From positions 11,088-75,087 of the forward strand of contig JBEKSX010000001.1 of assembly GCA_049516635.1 (NCBI GenBank): 64,000 nt of DNA, given 5' to 3'. The stretch's first letter is position 1. Each line of letters starts with the position of its first letter. A program made the translations under genes and the position numbers. The DNA is from JBEKSX01 sp049516635 (GTDB lineage Bacteria > Bacteroidota > Ignavibacteria > Tepidaquicellales > OLB5). Shown piece by piece: positions 35,027 to 43,201 of this stretch. The notes beneath the pieces were generated by a model. It made no database searches and was not told the origin of the DNA. It worked only from the letters and a program-made list of their open reading frames with translations.

Positions 35027-35116
35027 CGGAGAGAGAGAGATTCGAACTCTCGATACCCCTTTACAGAGTATGACGGTTTAGCAAACCGTTGGTTTTAGCC
35101 ACTCACCCATCTCTCC
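35027..35116 (-). tRNA. tRNA-Ser (anticodon GCT)
   Basis: 90 nt on the minus strand. Acceptor GGAGAGA/TCTCTCC, anticodon arm ACGGT-TTGCTAA-ACCGT with anticodon GCT (serine AGC/AGU), the long variable arm of tRNA-Ser, and a T-arm GAGAG-TTCGAAT-CTCTC. CCA is not encoded. No copy of its 3' end was noticed nearby. Confidence 0.95.
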
Positions 35117-35411
35117 AGGTGAATTGTTAAATTTATAATCATTATTATAATGTTAGAACTACAAATTATGACGATTTAGTCCCGAGTACTAAACAAGCTT
35201 TTTCCGGAGAAATTATCCAAATAAAAGATAAAGGAAAGCACTCATCTCTATATAATAATCAATTGGTATCTAAAATTTTAATCTATTAGTGATTATCATA
35301 AGATACCTCTTGTAAATATAATAGTATACAGATTAAAGTAAAATAACAAAAAAGGTGGGAAAATGAAATTATTGTTATCTATAACACCCACATAGCTGCA
35401 TTGAAACTGTA
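35117..35411. other. AT-rich spacer between tRNA-Ser and the archaemetzincin gene
   Basis: 295 nt without a recognisable gene. It should hold the tRNA-Ser promoter and the 3' end of the regulator/archaemetzincin transcript. A loose GTGGG...CCCAC pairing occurs near 35356-35391, not convincing as a terminator. Confidence 0.4.
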
Positions 35412-35951
35412 TTAATGCACGCACAAATTATAATTATGTGTCTTTTCCAAACAGCTTTTACAATAAATATTCCCTTTTATATCAATTTCTTCTATTTCAA
35501 GCGAGGCATGCATCACACAGTCCCAGTCAATGCAATGTATAAGCCCAAAATTATGTCCAAGTTCATGCAGTACCTCTTTCATTGAACGTTGGTACAGCAA
35601 TTCATCATCCGAACGCCCGGAATAGAATTCTTCATGCAGCCGGCAAATAGAGACTATGCAGTGTTTACCCCCGAGCTGCGCTTCACCGTAAATAAAAGTA
35701 AGCACCGGGACAAACAGGTCATGTTCGGTAAGGAGGATGATCTTTCCATCATAATCCGATGTTCGGTTCATTGCCTGTGAGATAATCTGTGTTGAGTAGT
35801 ACTGTCTCCGTTCTGCAGAGTAAGCAGATTCTATATCTAGATTCAGATCTACGATTTTAACCGATATGTGGAAAATATCAGAAAGACCATTACGAATCTT
35901 TTGGATCAGTGTTGTATTGGAAAATTTAACCGGGACAAGATAGAGGTTCAT
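35412..35951 (-). CDS. amzA: Archaemetzincin-family zinc metalloprotease
   Basis: 179 residues. The family signature is complete: HELGHNFGLIHC with H129, H133 and H139 as catalytic zinc ligands and E130 as base, then C140, C145 (followed by the Met-turn VM at 146-147), C164 and C167 for the second structural zinc. Archaemetzincins occur in archaea, vertebrates and scattered bacteria; the physiological substrate is unknown. Its ATG overlaps the stop of the NtrC-family regulator gene (TAATG), so it is likely translated by coupling and made together with that regulator. Confidence 0.93.
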   Translation of the reverse strand: MNLYLVPVKFSNTTLIQKIRNGLSDIFHISVKIVDLNLDIESAYSAERRQYYSTQIISQAMNRTSDYDGKIILLTEHDLFVPVLTFIYGEAQLGGKHCIVSICRLHEEFYSGRSDDELLYQRSMKEVLHELGHNFGLIHCIDWDCVMHASLEIEEIDIKGNIYCKSCLEKTHNYNLCVH

Positions 35952-37300
35952 TATTGGGAATTTTTTCGGAACCCGTATTTATTGATCTTGTTATATAAAG
36001 TAACCCTGTCGATCTGGAGCAATTCAGCACTCCTCGAGATATTCCATTCATTTTCCACGAGTATCTTATATATATGCTTTTTCTCCATTGCAGAGAGACT
36101 TTTATCGGAATCATCGTCTGTGATCTGGCTTACGCTGAACGGAAGATCTTCGAACTTTATTGTATCCGATTTACCTATCACGACTGCTCGTTCAATGGCA
36201 TTCTCAAGCTCACGCACATTACCGGGCCAGGAATAATTAAGCATGAAATTCATAGCTTCGGGGGAAATGCTCTTTATGTTCTTGTTCATTGCAGAAGTGA
36301 GCTTGTTAAGGAAATAATAAGCAAGCACCGAAATGTCCTCTTTACGTTCTCTCAAGGGTGGAATAAATATTGTAAATACATTCAGACGATAGAATAGATC
36401 TTCACGGAACTTCCCTTCTTTTACAAGCTCTTCTAAAGATTCGTTCGTAGCAGCAATCACCCTGAAATCGCTCGAAATGAGTTCGTTGCCTCCTACCCGG
36501 TTAAACTTCTTCGTTTCAATGACACGAAGCAATTCTATCTGTACCTTTTGAGATACTGAGCCTATCTCATCCAGAAATATGGTACCGCCCTGTGCCATCT
36601 CGAACTTACCCTTTCTTTTGTACTGTGCCCCTGTGAAAGCCCCTTTTTCATGCCCGAAGAGCTCGCTTTCCAGCAAAGATTCTGCAAGAGCTCCGCAGTT
36701 GACAACAACTATCGGGAAATATCTTCTTTTGCTGTTTATGTGTATTGCTTTAGCTATTAACTCTTTCCCGGTGCCGCTTTCTCCCCGGATCATTACGGTC
36801 GTATCAGTAGGTGCTACTGTATTTATCAGGTCGAATATCTTTTTCATCTGTTTGCTTTCACCGGCAAGATTATCAGGCATTATGAGTTCTTTAATCTTTG
36901 ATTTTAGCTGTACATTCTCGCTCCTCAACTCTCTCTGTTCAAGTGCCTTTTTAACAAGGTGATTCAATTCATCAGGATCGACAGGTTTTGTAACATAATC
37001 AAATGCCCCGTCTTTTAGTGCCTTTATGGCAGATGAAACTGATGCGAAAGCAGTGATCAATATGACAATACTGTCCTTATCGATCTCCTTAATTTTAACC
37101 AGGAGGTCTAATCCGTTCATACCCGGCATTTTCATATCAACGAGCAGGAGATCATATTTATCTTTGGTAAATTTCTTCAATGCCGTTTCAGCATCCTCAG
37201 CTGTATCAACGTGGTATCCTTCTTCTTCAAACCAATGAAAAAGAGAATCCCTTACGATTTTTTCGTCATCAACTATTAATATACTTGCTCTTGAATTCAT
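35951..37300 (-). CDS. Sigma-54-dependent response regulator (NtrC family)
   Basis: 449 residues: receiver domain (1-120, phosphorylation site D55 in LLLVDMKMPG), AAA+ domain (about 140-370) with Walker A GESGTGKE, the sigma-54 contact loop GAFTGA and Walker B GGTIFLDEIG, and a Fis-type HTH (about 405-445, NISRSAELLQIDRVTLYNKI). It activates sigma-54 promoters after phosphorylation, presumably by the histidine kinase encoded 6 nt upstream. Targets are not evident; no clear sigma-54 site was found in the cluster by eye. Confidence 0.95.
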   Translation of the reverse strand: MNSRASILIVDDEKIVRDSLFHWFEEEGYHVDTAEDAETALKKFTKDKYDLLLVDMKMPGMNGLDLLVKIKEIDKDSIVILITAFASVSSAIKALKDGAFDYVTKPVDPDELNHLVKKALEQRELRSENVQLKSKIKELIMPDNLAGESKQMKKIFDLINTVAPTDTTVMIRGESGTGKELIAKAIHINSKRRYFPIVVVNCGALAESLLESELFGHEKGAFTGAQYKRKGKFEMAQGGTIFLDEIGSVSQKVQIELLRVIETKKFNRVGGNELISSDFRVIAATNESLEELVKEGKFREDLFYRLNVFTIFIPPLRERKEDISVLAYYFLNKLTSAMNKNIKSISPEAMNFMLNYSWPGNVRELENAIERAVVIGKSDTIKFEDLPFSVSQITDDDSDKSLSAMEKKHIYKILVENEWNISRSAELLQIDRVTLYNKINKYGFRKNSQ

Positions 37301-37306
37301 ATTTAT

Positions 37307-38899
37307 TCACTTGTTGTTTAAATTTATGGGTAAAGTAATTTTGAAAGTTGTACCTTGCTGCGAGGTTTCTTCTACTTCCACATGTCCGTTATGCAGGCTG
37401 ATAATTCCATAAACAACAGATAGCCCGAGTCCCGTTCCTTTAGCAGCTTCTTTTGTTGAGTAGAAAGGCTCGAAGATATGAGATAGATCTTTTTCAGGTA
37501 TGCCGAAACCCTCATCTTTTATACGAATTACAGCAAGATTATTCTCATGCTTTACATCAATGATAATCTGACCTCCATTCGGCATAGATTCTATCGCATT
37601 GATCAACAATGACATTAAAGCCTGCTGTATCTTCTGGGAATTACAGTAGATTTCAATCTTTTCAAGGGGGTAATATTTTGTAAGTTTTACATTATTTATT
37701 TCAAGATGATGGTTAATTAGAGTAATGCTTTTATCAATTATCTGGGAGAGATCCGATTTAGTAAACTCATCCGTATCTCTATGAGAAAAGAGGAGGAGAT
37801 CCTTAACGATCTTACCACACCGGGCAGACTCCTCGGCGATTAGGGTCAAAAATTCGATGATTTTTGTATAATCTTTGCCATCCTCAGAAGCTTTGAGTTT
37901 TTTTTGTATCAATTTACTGTATGTGAGTATACCTTCGAGCGGATTATTAAGTTCATGAGCTACCGTTGCCGATAACTTACCAAGAGATGCAAGACGCTCT
38001 ATCTGAACCACCTGGTCGTAAATGTTTTTGAGCTCTTCTGTCTTTTGCTCCACCTTTACATTAAGATTTTCAGACCAATCCTTAATCTCTTTGTATGCCG
38101 TATCAAGTTTTCGAGACATGTCATTGAATTGCCTGGCGATTATACCCAGTTCATCTCTCGATTTTAATGGAATCCTATAGCTAAGGTTCCCTTTACCCAC
38201 TTCCTCAATTCCTTTGGAAAGCTTTTTTAAAGGTTTGTTCACGAGCAAGAGGATAAATACACCACTGAACAGAGATATGAAAACTGTAATAATAACAGAA
38301 TTCAGGATCACCGTTTTTCGATTAGAGGATATAGTTTCATCTGCCTTCTTCATCGAAATCATTACATCGAGGACTCCCAGCATTTCTAGATTCTTTTGAT
38401 GAGCGTGACAGTCGGAATTGTAACAATCAGGTTCATTCTTTATGGGATTAATCAAACCCAGCACTCTTTCTTCTTTAGAAGCATAAAAGAATCGCATTCG
38501 TTCATTTGCCGATATATAGCTAGATACCCCACTTTTCCCATGGCAAGCTATGCATGCCTCTGCCTTCATATCAACTGTTTTATTTATTTCCGAAGAATCT
38601 GTCGAAAAAATAATGGTTCCCATTTTATTATATATCCTGATACCCTTCACACCGGGTTCATCGCCAATTGTCCTTATTATCTGGTAAACATCATTCCTTT
38701 TATTGAGAAGCATACTATATCGTGTTGAACGCTTAATTATATCACTGATATTATAAGCATTTTGCTGGTATAATTTAGTGATGTCATTTTCAAGGTAATA
38801 GATGGTAATATAGGTATGCAAGGAAAATATTGCTATCAGTATAAGAGAAGTTACAAGCAGCAGCTTAACGCTTAGTTTATTAAATAATTTCACTTTCAT
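37307..38899 (-). CDS. Membrane histidine kinase with CxxCH-containing periplasmic sensor domain
   Basis: 530 residues: TM1 (about 12-32), a periplasmic domain (33-195) with CIACH at 116-120, a c-type heme-binding motif, and CYNSDCH at 159-165, a CX4CH variant; TM2 (about 198-220); HAMP (about 220-272); coiled coil; HisKA with the phospho-accepting H315 in VAHELNNP; HATPase with DEGFGIP and GTGLGLS. Covalent heme would let it sense redox state, oxygen or NO. It pairs with the sigma-54 regulator 6 nt downstream. Attachment needs a cytochrome c maturation system, not seen in this window. Confidence 0.93.
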   Translation of the reverse strand: MKVKLFNKLSVKLLLVTSLILIAIFSLHTYITIYYLENDITKLYQQNAYNISDIIKRSTRYSMLLNKRNDVYQIIRTIGDEPGVKGIRIYNKMGTIIFSTDSSEINKTVDMKAEACIACHGKSGVSSYISANERMRFFYASKEERVLGLINPIKNEPDCYNSDCHAHQKNLEMLGVLDVMISMKKADETISSNRKTVILNSVIITVFISLFSGVFILLLVNKPLKKLSKGIEEVGKGNLSYRIPLKSRDELGIIARQFNDMSRKLDTAYKEIKDWSENLNVKVEQKTEELKNIYDQVVQIERLASLGKLSATVAHELNNPLEGILTYSKLIQKKLKASEDGKDYTKIIEFLTLIAEESARCGKIVKDLLLFSHRDTDEFTKSDLSQIIDKSITLINHHLEINNVKLTKYYPLEKIEIYCNSQKIQQALMSLLINAIESMPNGGQIIIDVKHENNLAVIRIKDEGFGIPEKDLSHIFEPFYSTKEAAKGTGLGLSVVYGIISLHNGHVEVEETSQQGTTFKITLPINLNNK

Positions 38900-38960
38900 A
38901 GCTATCGAACCTGCAATTTATTTAAAATTATTAAGGATTTTAATTAATAACAATCTTATA

Positions 38961-38993
38961 AAAAAACGCAGTCTCATTATTGAACTGCGTTTA
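38961..38993 (-). terminator. Intrinsic terminator between the GcvH-like genes and the kinase gene
   Basis: AAACGCAGT/ACTGCGTTT stem with an 11-nt loop, followed on the minus strand by T7. It lies about 60 nt after the stop of the gene at 39055-39792, so the kinase/regulator/protease genes may have their own promoter or receive read-through. Confidence 0.85.
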
Positions 38994-39054
38994 ATTCAAG
39001 CTATATGAAGTTTAATAGGGGTTGGAAGACTGAATTAAGTCTTTATGAAAAAAA

Positions 39055-39792
39055 CTATTTTTTAAAAAAACTATTAATAAGACAGGAATAGTTCTTCTTA
39101 CCGATTGCTTCATATAAATATCTTACATTCTTACCCCCATCCATTATGGTTACTCCTGTTTCAGGATAAGTTGTAAGATAATTATGCAAAGTATCTTCCA
39201 TATTGGATAAATTGATCTCATATTCCGTTTCGCTGTAAGATGCATTCAAAATATCTTCGCGGTCAGCTTCAATCAGACCAAACCATTCATTCGTTAAAAA
39301 GTCAAAAGAATCAAACTCAGATTTGTTAAGAAAGAGAAAAGTTATAGGAGAAGCAATATCGACCGAACCCCACTCTCCCTGGATCTTAAGAAAAGATACA
39401 CCGCGTTGGACATACCGGTCTCCATTTGTAAGGAAACGAACCGAATTTTGACAGTCAATCAGAATCAACACAGCAGGATTAATGCCTATATAGAAAATAT
39501 TCCCAAATAGATTTTTTACGATAAGGTTATTTTTTAAATAATAGTATGGAGGCCTGCGGTACTTAACATCATTCTTCAGCTTTTGTATTATTTTTTTGAA
39601 GAAGTCCGCATTCGGTGAATCATATTGTCCCTCGCCCTGCTTTATGCTCGCCTGGTTTCTCATAACCTGGTCAAATTCGCAATTTTCACAGTCGAAATCT
39701 TTATCACAAAGCTTGTACTCAACCAGATTAGATGACATCCAGATACATTTCAGGTCATCGAATTTCTTATATGGTAGATCCTGTACGCTCAT
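39055..39792 (-). CDS. Cys-rich GcvH-like protein of unknown function
   Basis: 245 residues. The N-terminus carries a Cys cluster YKLCDKDFDCENCEFDQVM (C28, C34, C37, plus C17), which could bind a metal or cluster. The middle (about 75-180) has weak similarity in layout to a lipoyl/GcvH-like beta-barrel but no clear lipoyl-lysine motif. The end contains GVTIMDGG, a motif shared with the neighbouring gene (GVTMYDGG). No signal peptide, so cytosolic. I do not know a function; position upstream of the heme-type sensor kinase suggests a role in the same redox response. Confidence 0.7.
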   Translation of the reverse strand: MSVQDLPYKKFDDLKCIWMSSNLVEYKLCDKDFDCENCEFDQVMRNQASIKQGEGQYDSPNADFFKKIIQKLKNDVKYRRPPYYYLKNNLIVKNLFGNIFYIGINPAVLILIDCQNSVRFLTNGDRYVQRGVSFLKIQGEWGSVDIASPITFLFLNKSEFDSFDFLTNEWFGLIEADREDILNASYSETEYEINLSNMEDTLHNYLTTYPETGVTIMDGGKNVRYLYEAIGKKNYSCLINSFFKK

Positions 39793-39829
39793 ACTATGTT
39801 ATTGATACCTGTATTAAATTACAAAAATA

Positions 39830-40510
39830 TCAAAATGATAAAAATTCTTCTTCAAATTGCTTCATCCCCTCATCATCGATCTTTGCAAGAGCTCCCTGTA
39901 TAACATTACCGCCGTCATACATAGTTACACCGACGGGTTCAGCCCTGAATGCATTCTCGCTTAAAAAATCCTTTAATCTTTTGAACTCATCTTTCATCCA
40001 GTTAATAGCAATATGGCTCTTCTTCAATGTATTTAAGTTATCTTCCATATTGATAGGAGCTATTACCAGACCCCAGTCTTCATACGGGTCGTTCAAAGCT
40101 TTGCCGATTATATTTTGATTTACCGATCTTACAATCCCAAAGACAGGAGAACGGAATTTTACAAATTTAGAATCAAATTTACCTTCAAGTATAATATCTC
40201 CTTGTTTAACAAATCTGTTTTCCGGGACGATCTTTTCTATGGAAATCTTTCCTAAAGCTTTAAGCACAAAATCGTCTACTCCGATCTTCAACAACCCGTT
40301 TTCAAATATCTTTGCCCAGGTATGACCTTTATAAAAGTAATATCCTTCAGGCGCTAATATGCTCTTTTTAGTAAATACGGGGGCAGTAGAAGCCAAAGGT
40401 GATCTTGAATACTTTTCAGTTGCCGCTTTACTAGCTTTTCTATGCTTTATTACAAGAATATCTCCAATAATAAATAGTACTGCTGTAATTAAGACTAATA
40501 ATGCTATCAT
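39830..40510 (-). CDS. Membrane-anchored GcvH-like protein lacking the lipoyl lysine
   Basis: 226 residues: one N-terminal TM helix (about 2-20), a basic linker, and a GcvH-like domain (about 50-150) starting YYFYKGHTWAKI, as in the H protein of glycine cleavage (HTWA..), with PVFGIVRSVN and DPYEDWGLVI near its end. The H-protein lipoylation segment ESVKA aligns by eye with GKFDSK, where no lysine is in register, so it is probably not lipoylated. A C-terminal helical part holds GVTMYDGG. Tethering and loss of the cofactor argue against a glycine-cleavage role. Confidence 0.75.
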   Translation of the reverse strand: MIALLVLITAVLFIIGDILVIKHRKASKAATEKYSRSPLASTAPVFTKKSILAPEGYYFYKGHTWAKIFENGLLKIGVDDFVLKALGKISIEKIVPENRFVKQGDIILEGKFDSKFVKFRSPVFGIVRSVNQNIIGKALNDPYEDWGLVIAPINMEDNLNTLKKSHIAINWMKDEFKRLKDFLSENAFRAEPVGVTMYDGGNVIQGALAKIDDEGMKQFEEEFLSF

Positions 40511-40787
40511 GATAAATCTCCTTTAAATTATGGTTTACATATATTTATAGCTCAAATCTTGTTCCAAACTTACTGTAATATAATCATTCTTAAACATCTG
40601 TTATTCTTATATTTATATTTAACTTAATAAGCATTTGTATTTCTTAAGATGTATGATGTTTAATATTTTTACATATTTATTTGTGTAATTGCATATTATT
40701 GACTTCAATACCATTTGAAATTAATGTCATTGATGAATTTTTATACATAATACTGTTGAATAATTTTACACATATATAGGATATTAA
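40511..40787. other. AT-rich divergent intergenic region
   Basis: 277 nt between the GcvH-like gene (-) and the small ORF/MFS gene (+). Very AT-rich, with no terminator or RNA gene seen. A Shine-Dalgarno-like AAGGAGAT (minus strand) precedes the GcvH-like ATG. Confidence 0.4.
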
Positions 40788-40916
40788 ATGATTTCTTTTA
40801 AAATCTTTGTAGAATTTAAAGGTTTAACCAACTACACAAGTAAATTTGGTTTAATTACTATGTTTTTCACATTACTGATATATTTATCCTATGAATCAAA
40901 AGACATTATTTATTAA
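40788..40916 (+). CDS. Putative 42-residue membrane peptide upstream of the MFS gene
   Basis: ATG 40788 to TAA 40916, with an AGGA eight nt before the start. The product has a basic/aromatic N-terminus (MISFKIFVEFKGLTNY) and one predicted hydrophobic helix (LITMFFTLLIYLSY). It ends 43 nt before the GTG of the MFS transporter, which has no visible Shine-Dalgarno of its own. It may be a leader or small accessory peptide, or chance in AT-rich DNA. Confidence 0.3.
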   Translation: MISFKIFVEFKGLTNYTSKFGLITMFFTLLIYLSYESKDIIY

Positions 40917-40959
40917 ATTTGATTTTACTGAATAATATTTCGTTACTGTAAATATTCGA

Positions 40960-42267
40960 GTGGCCAATAATACAACTGTACCTAAAAACAATTATGGCTT
41001 AAAATCGATACTTCGTGCTCTGCACTCACGAAATTACAGATTGTTCTTTTTTGGCCAGGGTATTTCTTTGATTGGCACATGGATGCAGCAAATTGCCATG
41101 AGCTGGCTCGTTTACCGCCTGACAAATTCAACAGTCCTCCTAGGTGTAGTCGGTTTTGCGAGCCAGATCCCGATTTTCATTTTACCTCCATTTATTGGTG
41201 TGTTTGCGGATAGGTGGAACAAACGCAGATTTGTCATCATTATCCAGTCCCTGGCTATGCTCCAGGCTTTCATACTTGCTTTTCTAATTCTTTCAAATAT
41301 GATAGAGGTATGGCACATCATTATATTGGGATTATTTCTTGGTGTGGTAAATTCAATGGATATTCCCGTCAGGCAATCCTTCGTAATTGGGATGGTTGAG
41401 AATAAAGAAGATTTAGGAAATGCGATAGCATTAAACTCTTCCCTGGTCAATGTTGGAAGACTCTTAGGTCCTTCCATAGGAGGAATCTTAATATATATTG
41501 TCGGTGAAGGATTATGTTTCCTCTTAAACGGAGTGAGTTATATTGCTGTCATAGCAAGTCTTTTTGCTATGAAGATAAAGCCTGTGAAATCAGTGGTGCA
41601 GCACCCGAATATACTTAGAGGTATTAAAGAAGGATTCACATATTCATTCGGATCAGTTCCTATCCGATCAATTCTATTGCTTCTCACCCTCGTTAGCATC
41701 ATCGGTATGCCTTACCAGCTATTGATGCCCGTATTCGCCCGTGATATTTTGCACGGGACTTCCCAGACACAGGGATTTCTCATGGCGGCTTCAGGCATTG
41801 GAGCATTAGGAGGCTCAATATTCCTCGCTTCAAGAAAGAGTGTAATCGGACTTGGAAAATTAATTTCATCCGCAACAATAATTTTCGGATGCGGGTTAAT
41901 TTTCTTTTCAGTATCACGCCTTGTAATTATTTCACTTATTTTTATGATGATAACGGGATATGGAATGATTGTACAACTCGCATCAAGTAATACAGTTCTG
42001 CAAACTATCACAGATGACGATAAAAGAGGCCGAGTAATGAGTTTCTACACAATGTCATTCAGAGGGATGTCACCTTTCGGAAGTTTAATGACCGGGATAT
42101 TAGCTAGCTCGGTTGGTGCTCCCATAACGTTAACTATCGGAGGTATTTGCTGTATATTGGGCGGATTGTTGTTCGCAAGGAAACTCCCTTCACTGCGGAA
42201 GCTGGTAAAACCGATTTATATACAAAAGGGTATCTTACCACAAACCGAAGAATCAGCAGCCATGTAA
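40960..42267 (+). CDS. MFS transporter (EntS/MFS_3-like exporter)
   Basis: 435 residues with about 12 membrane helices. The N-terminus (RALHSRNYRLFFFGQGISLIGTWMQQIAMSWLVY) and the motif-A loop GVFADRWNKRR (about 85-95) are those of the EntS-type family of MFS exporters, which includes enterobactin and drug efflux proteins. Start is GTG 40960; no in-frame ATG is close and the conserved region begins about residue 15. The substrate cannot be inferred. A weak stem (TTGCA/TGCAA plus T-run) near 42355-42379 may end the transcript. Confidence 0.9.
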   Translation: MANNTTVPKNNYGLKSILRALHSRNYRLFFFGQGISLIGTWMQQIAMSWLVYRLTNSTVLLGVVGFASQIPIFILPPFIGVFADRWNKRRFVIIIQSLAMLQAFILAFLILSNMIEVWHIIILGLFLGVVNSMDIPVRQSFVIGMVENKEDLGNAIALNSSLVNVGRLLGPSIGGILIYIVGEGLCFLLNGVSYIAVIASLFAMKIKPVKSVVQHPNILRGIKEGFTYSFGSVPIRSILLLLTLVSIIGMPYQLLMPVFARDILHGTSQTQGFLMAASGIGALGGSIFLASRKSVIGLGKLISSATIIFGCGLIFFSVSRLVIISLIFMMITGYGMIVQLASSNTVLQTITDDDKRGRVMSFYTMSFRGMSPFGSLMTGILASSVGAPITLTIGGICCILGGLLFARKLPSLRKLVKPIYIQKGILPQTEESAAM

Positions 42268-42475
42268 TTAAAATCTTTACTCATCACAAATCTTACAATT
42301 ATCACGATAATTGATGTCCAGTCATTATCCGATGATCTTGCTTGCATTTCAAGCTGCAATTTTTATTTGCGATACAGATCTCGCTTATAAATAACGGTAA
42401 TCCTCCTTTACGAGTCTTGATTGTACACGCAGCGATATGGTTTCGACGGGCAGTAAAGTGCCTGATATAAATTGT

Positions 42476-42682
42476 TTAATCCAGAATTATGACCTGGTTT
42501 TTTCTAGGCACGTAATATACACTCATTCCCCTTACATTATTAATTCTTCTCGGGGTCATATTGAATTGTCCGCTTTGATTAAGAAATTTTTCCAGAGCAT
42601 TATTTTTCTTTGAACGAACATTCTTGAGCGGTTTCTCTCTTTTCATCTGTTCATCGGTAAGATATTGCATATCTTGAAACAT
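42476..42682 (-). CDS. Small hypothetical protein, 68 residues
   Basis: A basic, polar protein (KNVRSKKNNALEKFLNQSG; ends YYVPRKNQVIILD) without membrane segment or known motif. It follows another small ORF by 30 nt on the same strand, which slightly favours reality. No clear Shine-Dalgarno. It may instead be chance in non-coding DNA. Confidence 0.35.
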   Translation of the reverse strand: MFQDMQYLTDEQMKREKPLKNVRSKKNNALEKFLNQSGQFNMTPRRINNVRGMSVYYVPRKNQVIILD

Positions 42683-42712
42683 GAGTATAATTATTATTAA
42701 AGAAATAAAAAA

Positions 42713-42961
42713 TTATTTATTTAAGTTTAAAATCGAATTATCTTCTGACTTAGAATTATCTGCATTTCTGAATCCATGAAATCCGGGATTAAATTTAAAA
42801 TTTTTTCTTAACAATACTTTATATCCGGTGTTATCGTTACTGATACAACCTTCCGGTTTATAAGACCATGTAAAATCAACAGGAATGTCTTCTGTAGTAA
42901 TAATAAATGAACTTTTTTTAGATGGTTTCTCTATAATCATTAGGATTTCTCTTTTTTTCAC
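42713..42961 (-). CDS. Small hypothetical protein, 82 residues
   Basis: Possible starts are GTG 42961 or ATG 42940 (residue 8), the latter behind AGAGAAA. The protein has a DIPVDFTWSYKPEG segment and a basic middle (KVLLRKNFKFNPGFHGF). No recognised domain. It lies between the MFS gene and the large PAS kinase on the minus strand with a 68-residue ORF after it. Confidence 0.35.
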   Translation of the reverse strand: MKKREILMIIEKPSKKSSFIITTEDIPVDFTWSYKPEGCISNDNTGYKVLLRKNFKFNPGFHGFRNADNSKSEDNSILNLNK

Positions 42962-43201
42962 TTTCTTAATAAAGATAGCAATATTTATGCCAAATCTAAT
43001 AAATCTAAGGGGAGATGAATAATTATTTAACTCGTTGATATTCAGAAGAATATTACAAAATAATTAGGATTTTGAGCCCTTTCTAAAAGTCAAGAGTGTT
43101 AATTGTAGTGAAATTGGACAGTCTGAAGGTAAAATGTGGACACGAAAAGTTATGATTCATAACTAACAGAATAACAGTAACCGTATATAGAAAATATTTT
43201 A

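Noticed and set aside
42430..42470. GGTTTCGACGGGC stretch resembling the 5' end of tmRNA
   Set aside because: No tag reading frame, no TTCGANTCC-type T-arm and no matching acceptor downstream; a chance match.
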